A stretch of DNA of 47,188 nt from Rhodospirillaceae bacterium (GTDB taxonomy: Bacteria > Pseudomonadota > Alphaproteobacteria > Rhodospirillales > Rhodospirillaceae). Below are positions 9,335-18,056 of this stretch, one piece after another. The notes under the pieces are model-generated. The model did not search any database. It was not told where the DNA came from and saw nothing but the letters and a program-made list of their open reading frames with translations. A program made the translations under genes and the position numbers. Location of the stretch: the NCBI GenBank assembly GCA_002691085.1, contig NZGX01000046.1:2364-49551 (forward strand), given 5' to 3'. Numbering within the stretch: the stretch's first letter is position 1; each line of letters opens with the position of its first letter.

Positions 9335-10069
9335 ATGGCATCAAGTGTACATGGTCCAATGGAACAATTCGAAATTAAACCTTTAATTGACCTGAACTTA
9401 GCTGGTTATGATATCTCTTTCACAAATTCATCTTTATTTATGACTCTTTCAGTGCTTATAGCTTTTACTTTTTATTGGTTTGCAACAAGGAAATCTGCTC
9501 TTGTCCCAGGAAGGCTTCAATTAATTGGAGAGTTAATATTTGACTTTACACTTTCAATGATTAAAGAAAATGTTGGAAAAGAAGGAATTAAATATTTCCC
9601 TTTTATTTTTACACTTTTCTTATTCATATTGCTTGGAAATGTACTTGGATTACTACCATATAGCTTTACTTTCACCTCACATATCATTGTAAATGCTGGT
9701 ATAGCTGTTTTTATTTTTATTGGAGTTACAATAATCGGCTTTTCCAGGCATGGCTTTCATTATCTTCGATTATTTTGCCCTGAAGGAACTCCAATCCCAG
9801 TAGCAATAGTACTAGTCCCTATTGAGATAATGTCTTATTTTATTAGACCAATAAGCCTAAGTCTAAGATTATTTGCAAATATGCTTGCGGGCCATGTACT
9901 ACTCAAGGTTTTAGCAGGCTTTGTTATTTCATTAGGTTTTATTGGAATTATACCTTTTCTTGCAGTTTCTGCTGTTACACTTCTTGAAATAATGGTAGCA
10001 CTTATTCAAGCTTACGTATTTGCTTTACTAACTACAATTTATCTCAATGATGCAGTAAATATGCATTGA
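9335..10069 (+). CDS. atpB: F0F1 ATP synthase subunit a
   Basis: 244 aa. It has multiple membrane helices and the conserved helix SLSLRLFANMLAGHVLL, whose arginine faces the c-ring carboxylate and is needed for proton translocation. The last helices (LLEIMVALIQAYVFALLTTIYLNDA) are equally diagnostic. It forms the proton half-channels of F0. It starts six bases after atpI, with atpE about 55 bases downstream. Confidence 0.97.
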   Translation: MASSVHGPMEQFEIKPLIDLNLAGYDISFTNSSLFMTLSVLIAFTFYWFATRKSALVPGRLQLIGELIFDFTLSMIKENVGKEGIKYFPFIFTLFLFILLGNVLGLLPYSFTFTSHIIVNAGIAVFIFIGVTIIGFSRHGFHYLRLFCPEGTPIPVAIVLVPIEIMSYFIRPISLSLRLFANMLAGHVLLKVLAGFVISLGFIGIIPFLAVSAVTLLEIMVALIQAYVFALLTTIYLNDAVNMH

Positions 10070-10125
10070 ATTACATAATTTAAATTAAATATAAAGATCA
10101 ATTAAACTTTTGAAAGGATATAAAA

Positions 10126-10349
10126 ATGGAAATTGAAGCTGCTAAAATGATTGGTGCAGGACTTGCCGCAATTGCGTTATAGGTGGTGGTGTTGGGGTTG
10201 GAATAGTCTTTGGAAATTATATGACTGCTGCATCTCGGAACCCTTCTTTGAAAGATGAACTACGTACATATGCATTCTTAGGCTTTGCACTTTCAGAAGC
10301 TACCGCCTTATTTGCTTTAGTGATAGCGCTAATTGTACTTTTCACCTAA
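10126..10349 (+). pseudogene. atpE: F0F1 ATP synthase subunit c with a single-base frameshift
   Basis: Frame one reads MEIEAAKMIGAGLAAIAL and then stops at TAG 10180-10182. Stepping back one base, the reading continues from ATA 10179-10181 as IGGGVGVGIVFGNYM and on to TAA at 10347-10349. Joined, the two parts give a normal 74-aa c subunit: first helix, polar loop with RNP (SRNPSLKDE), and second helix GFALSEATALFALVIAL with the proton-binding Glu. It aligns without gaps to subunit c patterns such as MIGAGLAAIGMIGSGIGVG if one base is missing near 10174-10180. The gene is essential for ATP synthase and both flanking operon genes are intact, so a sequencing or assembly deletion is the most likely explanation. 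Confidence 0.9.
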
Positions 10350-10370
10350 TTTTTATAAAAATAGATTCTT

Positions 10371-10862
10371 ATGCCCCAATTTGACCCCACGACTTTTTCT
10401 TCGCAAATCTTTTGGCTGATAATAACCTTCTCAACTCTATATTTGATAGTTTGGAAATTTATTATACCAAAAGTAAATAATATACTTGAAAAAAGAGAAA
10501 GTGTAATAGCCCACGACCTTGATAGGGCAAAAGAATTAAGATCTGAAGCAGAAAAGATCTTAACTGATTATGAGGTCTCAATTTCTAGCGCGTTTGAAAA
10601 AAAAGAAAACGAAATCAAAAAAATAATAGATAGCTGCAAGGAAGAAGCTGAGATAAAAAATAAAGAATTAAATAAAGAACTTGACGAAAAGATTCTTAGT
10701 GCTGAGAAAAGAATATTGTTGGCGAAAACCGAGGCAATTAAAGATATTAATACTGTAGCAGTAGAAATTGCTGACGTCACTTCAACCTCATTAACTGGAA
10801 TAAATTTTGACAAAAGCACTATAGAAAATTTAGTTGAAAATATTACTAAGGGGAACAAATGA
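10371..10862 (+). CDS. atpF2: F0F1 ATP synthase subunit b' (first b-type subunit)
   Basis: 163 aa. One N-terminal membrane helix (IFWLIITFSTLYLIVWKFIIP) is followed by a long charged helix for the peripheral stalk. Alphaproteobacteria and phototrophs carry two b-type genes, b' then b, whose products form a heterodimer; this is the first copy. Its start lies 21 bases after atpE, and its stop overlaps the start of the next gene (ATGA). Confidence 0.92.
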   Translation: MPQFDPTTFSSQIFWLIITFSTLYLIVWKFIIPKVNNILEKRESVIAHDLDRAKELRSEAEKILTDYEVSISSAFEKKENEIKKIIDSCKEEAEIKNKELNKELDEKILSAEKRILLAKTEAIKDINTVAVEIADVTSTSLTGINFDKSTIENLVENITKGNK

Positions 10863-11356
10863 TTTTTTCAGATCCTTCTTTTTGGGTTGGACTAGCTTTT
10901 ATAATTGTAATTTCTTTTCTTATGAAGAAATCTTGGTCTTCGATCGAGCATGGCCTAGATAGTAGAAGTAAAAAAATAAAAGAAAGAATAAATGAAGCAA
11001 AAGAATTAAGAGAAGAGGCACAATATTTACTTTCCGAATATAAAAGGAAACAACTGAATGCTCAAGCTGAGATAAGGACAATATCTGAAGAAACGGATAA
11101 AGAAATCAAGCAAATAAGAAAAAAAGCTAAAGATATTCTTGAGGTACATTTTGAAAGAAAAAAATTACAAGCCTCAGAGAGAATCCAGCAAAGTGAAAAG
11201 CAAGCAGTTGAGTTAATAAGGCAAAGATCAATAAATATTGCCCTTTTAGCCACAGAAAGGTTAATTAAAGAAAATCTAACTTCTGAACAAAAACATAAAC
11301 TAATAAATGATTCAATTAATGACTTACCAGGTGCACTTAATAAAAGCTACCAATAA
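10859..11356 (+). CDS. atpF: F0F1 ATP synthase subunit b
   Basis: 165 aa. A short N-terminal membrane helix (FWVGLAFIIVISFLM) is followed by a highly charged coiled-coil helix typical of the stalk subunit linking F0 to F1 via delta. The ATGA overlap with b' implies coupled synthesis and the expected 1:1 ratio. It is the last gene of the F0 operon; the F1 genes must lie elsewhere. The convergent gcvPB gene ends only 7 bases away, leaving no room for separate terminators. Confidence 0.93.
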   Translation: MIFSDPSFWVGLAFIIVISFLMKKSWSSIEHGLDSRSKKIKERINEAKELREEAQYLLSEYKRKQLNAQAEIRTISEETDKEIKQIRKKAKDILEVHFERKKLQASERIQQSEKQAVELIRQRSINIALLATERLIKENLTSEQKHKLINDSINDLPGALNKSYQ

Positions 11357-11363
11357 ATAATTT

Positions 11364-12860
11364 CTACTCTGCAGCCTTTAAAACTGGATTAGGTGTCCAT
11401 CTCAATATTGGCTTTCTAGCCGCAAGTGTCTCATCCAGCCTTAGTCTCGGAGCATTCACAGGTGAATTTTCAAAAAACTCAGGTGTTTCTTTTTTCATTG
11501 CCTTTTTAGCCAATTTTATTACTGCATCAATCAATTCATCAAGTGATTGTCTGCTCTCAGTTTCTGTAGGTTCAAATAATAAAGCACCCTCAACTACAAG
11601 CGGGAAATACATGGTTGGTGGATGAAAACCCGAGTCAATCATTGCTTTCGCAAAATCAATCGTTCTTGTGCCAGTTCCATCAAGAAAACTTCCGTCAAAA
11701 AGTACTTCATGCATGCATGTACCATTATGAAATGGGGTTAGATATTTTGAAAGTCTCACTCGCAAATAATTTGCATTAAGAACAGCATCTCCAGAAACCT
11801 GAGATAAACCATCTGCTCCTAAACTCATGATATAAGATAAGGCCCTAACAAAGACTCCAAACTGTCCATGAAAACCCTTCATCCTCCCTATACTAAATTC
11901 TGATTGATTTGAACCAGAATGCTCAACCATAAATAAATTTTTATTTTTCTTAACTACAAATGGAACCGGCGCAAATGGAGCAAGGGATTCAGATAAAACA
12001 GTTGGCCCTGCTCCAGGACCTCCGCCTCCATGTGGTGTTGAAAAAGTCTTATGCAAGTTAATATGCATTGCATCCACACCAAGTTGCTTAAGGGTTAAGC
12101 GTCCAACAATTGCATTAAAATTTGCACCATCCATGTAAAAATATGCACCAGCGTTATGAACAGCATCTGAAATTCTCAGTGCATCTGTCTCAAAAAGACC
12201 ACAGGTATTTGGGTTTGTTATCATCACTGCGGCAATGTCATCACCCAGTCTATTATTCAATGCATCTAAGTCAACTCTCCCTTTACTATTGCAAGGTATT
12301 GACTCTACAGAATACCCACAAAGAGATGCAGATGCAGGATTTGTTCCGTGAGCAGACTCTGGAACTAGGACGACTTTTCTCTCATTCTCACCATTATGTT
12401 CATGTGCAGCTCTTATACACATTAATCCACACAATTCTCCATGTGCACCTGCTGCAGGAGACATTGCAACAGCTGGTAAACCAGTTAAATCTATCAACCA
12501 ATCAGATAATAAATTTATAGCCTTGTAGGCTCCCTGTATTGTTTTTTCAGGCTGAAAGGGGTGAATGTCCATAAACCCTTTAAGCCTAACCATTTTTTCA
12601 TTCAACCTTGGATTATGCTTCATTGTGCATGAACCTAGAGGATAAAGACCTGTATCTATTGAGTAATTTTGCCTAGATAATCTTGTATAGTGCCTTACCA
12701 CCTCAGGCTCAGATAAACTTGACAAACCTATAGGGTTAGATCTTTTTATACCGCCCAGGTTCTCAGATTCCCCAAGAGGAGAATCAAAATCAACTGCGCT
12801 GTTATCAGAAACAGGGTATTCGAAAATTAAAGGTTCTTCGTGAAGAAAATTGTTTTTCAT
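11364..12860 (-). CDS. gcvPB: Glycine dehydrogenase (decarboxylating) subunit 2
   Basis: 498 aa, normal for the PLP-bearing half of split P-protein. The cofactor lysine is K271 in NLHKTFSTPHGGGGPG, followed by the glycine-rich loop conserved in GcvP. With GcvPA it decarboxylates glycine and passes the aminomethyl group to lipoylated GcvH. It is the last gene of the gcvT-gcvH-gcvPA-gcvPB operon, and its ATG lies two bases after the gcvPA stop. The split P-protein occurs in only some proteobacteria. Confidence 0.97.
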   Translation of the reverse strand: MKNNFLHEEPLIFEYPVSDNSAVDFDSPLGESENLGGIKRSNPIGLSSLSEPEVVRHYTRLSRQNYSIDTGLYPLGSCTMKHNPRLNEKMVRLKGFMDIHPFQPEKTIQGAYKAINLLSDWLIDLTGLPAVAMSPAAGAHGELCGLMCIRAAHEHNGENERKVVLVPESAHGTNPASASLCGYSVESIPCNSKGRVDLDALNNRLGDDIAAVMITNPNTCGLFETDALRISDAVHNAGAYFYMDGANFNAIVGRLTLKQLGVDAMHINLHKTFSTPHGGGGPGAGPTVLSESLAPFAPVPFVVKKNKNLFMVEHSGSNQSEFSIGRMKGFHGQFGVFVRALSYIMSLGADGLSQVSGDAVLNANYLRVRLSKYLTPFHNGTCMHEVLFDGSFLDGTGTRTIDFAKAMIDSGFHPPTMYFPLVVEGALLFEPTETESRQSLDELIDAVIKLAKKAMKKETPEFFENSPVNAPRLRLDETLAARKPILRWTPNPVLKAAE

Positions 12861-12862
12861 AT

Positions 12863-14197
12863 CTATAGTACCTTATTTAGTGCATCAATAAATGAATCTA
12901 GGTGACTTTTGGTATTCATCTCAGTTGCAGTAACTAACATTAAATTACTTAAATGAGGATGCTCTGGATAAAACCTTGAGACAGGTATACCAGCTAAAAT
13001 GTTTAAATCCGTAAGTTCATCAATTACACTCCCTGCTGACCTTGGTAACTCGACGACAAATTCATTAAAGAAACTAGAATTTATAACTTTTATTTTAGGA
13101 ATATTGTTCAACCTTATTGATAGTTCTACAGCATTTTTATGATTTATATTGGCTAGTTCTAGGAAACCACTTTCTCCTAAAAGTGTAAGATGAACACTAA
13201 AAGCTAGAGCAATAAGACCCGAGTTTGTACAAATGTTAGATGTGGCTTTTTCTCTTCGGATATGCTGTTCCCTGGTAGACATGGTTAAAACAAATCCCCT
13301 CTTTCCATCTTTATCAAGTGTTTGACCACAAAGTCTTCCTGGCATTTGACGTACATATTTTTGTAATGATGCAAAAAAACCTAGGCCTGGACCTCCAAAA
13401 TTTGATGGCCCCGCAAGCGATTGTCCCTCACCCACAACTATATCTGCTCCCATTTCACCCGGTGACTTAATCAGTCCAAGAGAGACAGGTTCTGTGACAA
13501 CAACGATAAGAAGTACACCCTTATAACGACATTCATTTGCTATAGACGTGTAGTCTTGAATATTACCAAAAAAACTAGGATTCTGAATTACTAAGCATGA
13601 TAGGTTAGTATCTATTTGATTTAAAAGGTCCTCTTTACCAGATACGTAAGGATCTAGAACTTTAAAATCAAAACCTAAGTGTTTTAATTGTGTTTTAGAG
13701 ACATCAATATAATGAGGATGAAGACCACCAGATATTAAGACTTTTGATCTCTTATTTATCCTTGACGCCATAGAAATTGCTTCTGCACAGGCAGTAGCAC
13801 CATCATACATTGAAGCATTAGCAATTTCCATCCCAGTAATTAAAGCAACTTGAGTTTGAAATTCAAATATAACCTGCAAGGTACCTTGGCTTATTTCTGG
13901 TTGGTATGGAGTATATGAAGTTAAAAACTCCCCCCTTTGAATAATGTAGTCAAGCGATGCAGGTGAATAATGACAATAGTTTCCTGCACCCAAAAAAGAT
14001 GGTACCTGAGTATACGGTAAGTTTTCATTTGCAATTTGAGATAATTCTCTATCTACCTGAAGTTCACTTTTGTGTTTAGGAAGGTTTTGTGGTACCTCCG
14101 ACTTAGGGAGTTCATCAAATAAATTATCAATAGATTCTATTCCAATTGTATTAAGCATTGATTCTCTATCTTTATTACTTAGGGGTAAATATCTCAT
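12863..14197 (-). CDS. gcvPA: Glycine dehydrogenase (decarboxylating) subunit 1
   Basis: About 444 aa. This is the N-terminal half of split P-protein, with the PLP-enzyme fold but without the cofactor lysine. Typical segments are MRYLPLSNKDRESML at the start, FLGAGNYCHYSPASLDYIIQRGEFLTSYTPYQPE, and MYDGATACAEA. It pairs with GcvPB to form the active heterodimer. The ATG at 14197 has AGG eight bases upstream. A TTG two codons earlier at 14203 would sit almost on the ribosome site and is less likely. Confidence 0.96.
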   Translation of the reverse strand: MRYLPLSNKDRESMLNTIGIESIDNLFDELPKSEVPQNLPKHKSELQVDRELSQIANENLPYTQVPSFLGAGNYCHYSPASLDYIIQRGEFLTSYTPYQPEISQGTLQVIFEFQTQVALITGMEIANASMYDGATACAEAISMASRINKRSKVLISGGLHPHYIDVSKTQLKHLGFDFKVLDPYVSGKEDLLNQIDTNLSCLVIQNPSFFGNIQDYTSIANECRYKGVLLIVVVTEPVSLGLIKSPGEMGADIVVGEGQSLAGPSNFGGPGLGFFASLQKYVRQMPGRLCGQTLDKDGKRGFVLTMSTREQHIRREKATSNICTNSGLIALAFSVHLTLLGESGFLELANINHKNAVELSIRLNNIPKIKVINSSFFNEFVVELPRSAGSVIDELTDLNILAGIPVSRFYPEHPHLSNLMLVTATEMNTKSHLDSFIDALNKVL

Positions 14198-14210
14198 CCA
14201 CAATACCTTT

Positions 14211-14591
14211 CTATTCTGTAATTTTTTTTATATATTCTTCGTACTCACTGTGACTCAGTAAAGAATTTAATTCCTGTGACTCAATCTCAGAAATTTTAAA
14301 TAGCCAACCATCACCTTCAGGATTTAAATTTACTAAATCAGGACTACCCTCAACCGCATCATTACAAGTGATTACTTTTCCAGAAATTGGAGCATAAATT
14401 TCACTTGCAGCTTTTACTGATTCAATTACAGAAATTTCATCTCCTTGAGAATACACACTACCTAGACTAGGAAACTCAATAAAAACGATATCACCCAACT
14501 GCTTTTGTGCAAAATCTGTTATACCCACTGTTGCTGTGTCATCCCTAACGGTAACCCACTCATGTTCTTTCGTGTAAAAATATCCTTCCAT
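14211..14591 (-). CDS. gcvH: Glycine cleavage system H protein
   Basis: 126 aa, standard length. The lipoyl attachment lysine is K60 in ESVKAASE. GcvH shuttles the aminomethyl intermediate from GcvP to GcvT and the reduced lipoyl arm to dihydrolipoamide dehydrogenase (no lpd gene in this window). A GGAGG-like ribosome site precedes the ATG. It lies 3 bases after gcvT within the operon. Confidence 0.98.
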   Translation of the reverse strand: MEGYFYTKEHEWVTVRDDTATVGITDFAQKQLGDIVFIEFPSLGSVYSQGDEISVIESVKAASEIYAPISGKVITCNDAVEGSPDLVNLNPEGDGWLFKISEIESQELNSLLSHSEYEEYIKKITE

Positions 14592-14594
14592 ATA

Positions 14595-15743
14595 TTAACC
14601 TCCCCTATAGTATTTATTAGAGACAAATGGAAGTTGAACAACCTCAGCTTCAACATTTTTGTCTCTTATCTCAACAAATAGCTTTGAATTTGGATTTGAA
14701 AATTCATTTGCAATTAATGCAACTGCAATCGAACAACCAATTGAAGGACTATAAGCGCCAGAAGTTATTTTCCCAATTTCCAAACCATCTAATGATTTCA
14801 CTGCCATCCCTGGACGTGCAATTGATTTTCCAAGCAACCTTAATCCAGTTCTGAATTTAGATGGCTTAGTTTTTAACTCATTTATAATTCGTGAACTGCC
14901 AAGAAAATTACCTTCTTTGATCCTTTTTTTACTCAAAGACCAAGATAAGTTTGCTTCTACAGGTGATGTATCATCATTTATATCATTACCATATAAACAT
15001 AGACCTGCTTCAAGCCTTAATGTATCACGCGCACCTAGCCCAATAGGCAAAGTTTCTTTATATTCTAATATTTTCTCAGCTAATTGCTTAACGTAATTAT
15101 TTTCTATGGAAATCTCAAAACCATCCTCACCTGTATAACCACATCTTGAAATAATAATCTCCTTATCATCTAAAGTATCTTTTTGACATTTCATAAAGGC
15201 CATTTTGGTAACTTGTGGGATTATTCTTTTCAAAACATTGGAAGATTCAGGGCCTTGGAGTGAAATAAGTGAAAGGTCGGGTCTCTCTCTTAATGTAGTG
15301 CCAGGGTTGAGGTGAGACCTTATAAATTGATAATCTTTATCCTTACAAGATGCGTTTACTATAATTCTATATAAAGGCTGGCCATTGGTAATCTTTAAAA
15401 GAGAAATCATAAGATCATCAACGATGCCTCCATTATCATTCAGGATTTGGGAATATCTTATTTGACCTATATTTAGACTTCTAAGATCAATTGGAATAAT
15501 TCTCTCTAATGCAGAAATTATATCACCCCCGTAGAGGTCTGCTTGACCCATGTGAGATACATCAAAAAGCCCACAAGAACTTCGGGTGTGAAAATGTTCA
15601 CTTATAATAGAAGTTTCATACTTCAAAGGCATTGAGTAGTTTGCAAAGGGAACAAGTTGAGCCATTAAACTTTTGTGTAAAGGCAACAATGATGTAGCTT
15701 TTAGTTTATATGACTCTCGAGGGTCTCCCAAGTGAAACTCCAT
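14595..15743 (-). CDS. gcvT: Glycine cleavage system T protein (aminomethyltransferase)
   Basis: About 382 aa. The folate-binding GCV_T domain shows CGLFDVSHMGQADLYG, QGPESSNVLKRI, CGYTGEDGFEIS and GLGARDTLRLEAGLCLYGND; the last contains the conserved Asp and Arg of the active region. It transfers the methylene group to tetrahydrofolate, releasing ammonia. It is the first gene of the operon and lies directly downstream of the tandem glycine riboswitch. The start may be the ATG at 15743 or an in-frame TTG at 15752; neither has a clear Shine-Dalgarno, which fits translation control by the leader RNA. Confidence 0.96.
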   Translation of the reverse strand: MEFHLGDPRESYKLKATSLLPLHKSLMAQLVPFANYSMPLKYETSIISEHFHTRSSCGLFDVSHMGQADLYGGDIISALERIIPIDLRSLNIGQIRYSQILNDNGGIVDDLMISLLKITNGQPLYRIIVNASCKDKDYQFIRSHLNPGTTLRERPDLSLISLQGPESSNVLKRIIPQVTKMAFMKCQKDTLDDKEIIISRCGYTGEDGFEISIENNYVKQLAEKILEYKETLPIGLGARDTLRLEAGLCLYGNDINDDTSPVEANLSWSLSKKRIKEGNFLGSSRIINELKTKPSKFRTGLRLLGKSIARPGMAVKSLDGLEIGKITSGAYSPSIGCSIAVALIANEFSNPNSKLFVEIRDKNVEAEVVQLPFVSNKYYRGG

Positions 15744-15768
15744 TTTAGACAATTAAAAAGGTATCCGA

Positions 15769-15785
15769 AAGGAATGCTATTCCTT
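15769..15785 (-). promoter_or_regulatory. Hairpin between glycine riboswitch and gcvT (possible expression platform)
   Basis: A perfect 7-bp stem (AAGGAAT and ATTCCTT) with a 3-base loop lies just after the second aptamer. On the RNA strand a run of five U follows about 7 bases later. It could be a weak terminator, or it could hide the AAGGAA element. Which of the two applies is not decidable by eye. Confidence 0.35.
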
Positions 15786-15985
15786 ACAGACGCCCTCCTC
15801 TGTCTAAAACCTGAGAGTTTGACCGGTGATATCTTACCAGCTTTCCCCTTCGGTGAAATACCCGTTTATAATGGGTAATTACTTTCCAGAGTCCCTTACC
15901 TTAGCGGTCCTGGTGCCTGAGAGATTCCGAGGGTAGTTGCTCCTTCGGCGTCTTATTTTAACTTAAAGACTCTTCCACTAAAGAC
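15786..15985 (-). ncRNA. Tandem glycine riboswitch upstream of gcvT
   Basis: Read on the minus strand, there are two consecutive glycine aptamers. Aptamer I (about 15976-15886) has the core GCCGAAGGAGCAA and AATCTCTCAGGCA, closed by AGAGTC (15968-15973) pairing with GACTCT (15888-15893). Aptamer II (about 15885-15790) has CACCGAAGGGGAAAGC, AAACTCTCAGG and GACAGAGG. These are the hallmark glycine-aptamer motifs. It lies immediately before the glycine-cleavage operon, so it should switch that operon on when glycine is high. Confidence 0.93.
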
Positions 15986-16042
15986 TAACGGATATAAATT
16001 CAATAAACCAGTTCATATAAAAAGGTCAATAAATAAATTTAT

Positions 16043-16585
16043 TTATTTTTGTAAGTTATATTTTAACTGATTATTATTTAACTGGAAACCAACATAAATA
16101 TCATATGCCGCCGCTGTCATTTTATCATCCAGGGGTATGAAAACCTTAATATTCTTCTCGCTAAGAGTTAAGGTTTCTGGGTGAGAATCCCTTATTAAAT
16201 GTTTTTTTACAAATACTTGTTTAGCCTCGTTACTCGGATAAAAACGTGGAATAGATACGAAATAATATAAATCCACTTCCCTGGAATCTTCTAGAGAGCC
16301 TTTAGTAAATAAGAAATCCACATCCATTTCAACCTCAACGCCTTTCTTATCAAACTGACAAGTCCCGTTAAATGAATATATTTCTGCCTTATAGGACAAA
16401 ACATCAGGGCTTTTAAGAGATTTAGACTGAACAAATTGTGACAAGCTTGCCGTATTTGTATCGATTCGGATAACAGGACATGGAGGAATTGGTCCTATAG
16501 CACATCCTGTAAAGATAAAAATTGAAACAAATAGAAAAAAAGCTTTTGATATTATATATTGGTACATAAGTTCATTAACCTGCAT
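16043..16585 (-). CDS. Putative lipoprotein of unknown function
   Basis: 180 aa. The N-terminus is a lipoprotein signal peptide (hydrophobic AFFLFVSIFIF) ending in a lipobox FTGC, with the modified Cys at residue 28. An internal ATG at residue 7 (position 16567) would give a more usual 21-residue signal. The mature part starts with a Pro-rich stretch (AIGPIPPCPVIRID), and the rest looks like a beta-rich periplasmic domain. I do not recognise the family. It is divergent from ispH and is probably an envelope protein. Confidence 0.75.
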   Translation of the reverse strand: MQVNELMYQYIISKAFFLFVSIFIFTGCAIGPIPPCPVIRIDTNTASLSQFVQSKSLKSPDVLSYKAEIYSFNGTCQFDKKGVEVEMDVDFLFTKGSLEDSREVDLYYFVSIPRFYPSNEAKQVFVKKHLIRDSHPETLTLSEKNIKVFIPLDDKMTAAAYDIYVGFQLNNNQLKYNLQK

Positions 16586-16673
16586 AATCTAATTATCCAC
16601 AATTATAAGTTTAAATCTTTATTTTTTTTAATATTATTCATAATAAAATTACACTTAAAAGAGAATAAACAAA

Positions 16674-17612
16674 ATGAATAAACAAAATATATCTATACTA
16701 CTTGCAAAACCTAGAGGCTTTTGCGCGGGAGTAGATAGGGCTATTACAGTTGTAGAAAAAGCTATCCAAAAGTATGGTCCTCCCATATATGTGAGACATG
16801 AGATAGTTCATAATGAACACGTTGTCAAAGAACTTGAAAAGAAAGGAGCTATTTTTGTTGAAGAGTTATCAAATATACCAACCGGCAAACCAGTAATCTT
16901 CTCAGCTCATGGAGTTCCAAAAAAAGTCCCTGAAGAAGCTAAAAAACTAGATCTTTCTTATATAGATGCTACATGTCCCCTTGTTTCAAAGGTTCACACT
17001 GAAGCAGTTAGACATTATAAAAAAGGTAGAAAAATTATTTTAATAGGCCACTCAGGACACCCAGAAGTAATAGGGACTATGGGACAAGTACCTGATAGCT
17101 CGATAATATTAATACAAAATGTTCAAGAGGCAAAAAACCTTAAATTAAGAGGAAATGAAGAATTGGCATACGTAACTCAAACAACTTTATCCTTGGACGA
17201 GACATCTGAAATTATAAATACTTTAAAAATTAAGTACCCAGAAATTATTGGACCATCTAAAAAAGATATTTGCTATGCTACAACAAACCGTCAAGAAGCA
17301 GTGAAACTAATTGCAAAGAAATGTGACTCACTAATTATTCTTGGCTCATCAAATTCTTCTAATGCAAAAAGACTAGTGGAAGTTGGCATAAAAGAAGGTT
17401 GTAAAAATTCTTTTTTAGTTAATAACAAGGATAATATCCCTTGGTCTAAATTAAAAAATATGAAAACACTTGGATTATCCTCAGGTGCATCTTCACCTGA
17501 GATACTTGTTGAAGAAGTCATTGATGATATGACAAAAAGGTATAATGTGAATCTTGAAGAGATAATTGTTGCGAATGAATCAATAACATTTAATCTGCCA
17601 AGAAATTTCTAA
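16674..17612 (+). CDS. ispH: 4-hydroxy-3-methylbut-2-enyl diphosphate reductase
   Basis: 312 aa, full length. The three cysteines that hold the Fe-S cluster are present: C17 (RGFCAGVDRAI), C101 (DATCPLVSKVH) and C200 (ICYATTNRQEAV). IspH catalyses the last step of the MEP pathway, giving IPP and DMAPP for quinones and undecaprenyl phosphate. rnhA begins at the next base after its stop, so ispH-rnhA-yqgE form a tight operon. Confidence 0.98.
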   Translation: MNKQNISILLAKPRGFCAGVDRAITVVEKAIQKYGPPIYVRHEIVHNEHVVKELEKKGAIFVEELSNIPTGKPVIFSAHGVPKKVPEEAKKLDLSYIDATCPLVSKVHTEAVRHYKKGRKIILIGHSGHPEVIGTMGQVPDSSIILIQNVQEAKNLKLRGNEELAYVTQTTLSLDETSEIINTLKIKYPEIIGPSKKDICYATTNRQEAVKLIAKKCDSLIILGSSNSSNAKRLVEVGIKEGCKNSFLVNNKDNIPWSKLKNMKTLGLSSGASSPEILVEEVIDDMTKRYNVNLEEIIVANESITFNLPRNF

Positions 17613-18056
17613 ATGAAAGAAGAACCCAAGAAAGTTGAAATATACACAGATGGGGCATGTATTGGAAACCCTGGACCAGGGGGCTGGGGTGCTATAATAA
17701 TCAACGAAAATGGAGAAAGAGAAATATCTGGGAATTCAAGCTCCTCAACCAATAACAGAATGGAACTTGAAGCAGTTATACAAGGTCTAAAAGAAATTGA
17801 GCAAGGCTCAATAATTACTGTTTATACCGACAGTCAGTATGTTCAAAAAGGCATTACCGAATGGATATTTAACTGGAAAAAAAATTCATGGAAAACTTCT
17901 GCAAAAAAACCTGTTAAGAATTCTGACTTATGGATACTCCTAGACCAACTTAATGAGATACATGAAATTTCTTGGAGATGGGTTAAAGCGCACGCTGGAA
18001 ATTTTAATAATGAGAGAGCAGATAGGCTTGCAAGAACACAAGCAGAGAGTATATGA
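17613..18056 (+). CDS. rnhA: Ribonuclease HI
   Basis: 147 aa. The catalytic carboxylates are visible: D13 (YTDGACIGNPGPGGWG), E51 (NRMELEA), D73 (YTDSQYV) and the C-terminal NERAD aspartate. It degrades RNA in RNA-DNA hybrids (R-loops, primers). The usual KGHAG is KAHAG here, a mild variation. It follows ispH with no gap and overlaps yqgE by 4 bases. Confidence 0.97.
   Translation: MKEEPKKVEIYTDGACIGNPGPGGWGAIIINENGEREISGNSSSSTNNRMELEAVIQGLKEIEQGSIITVYTDSQYVQKGITEWIFNWKKNSWKTSAKKPVKNSDLWILLDQLNEIHEISWRWVKAHAGNFNNERADRLARTQAESI

Noticed and set aside
10174..10185. Programmed -1 frameshift in atpE
   Set aside because: The bases at the break (GCGTTATAG) do not form a slippery heptamer, re-pairing of the Leu tRNA one base back would be poor, and no stem-loop or pseudoknot was evident. 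A missing base is simpler.
12122..12520. 132-aa plus-strand reading frame inside gcvPB
   Set aside because: It lies fully antisense to a conserved enzyme, has a His/Leu/Gln-rich composition typical of a reverse frame, and no recognisable domain.
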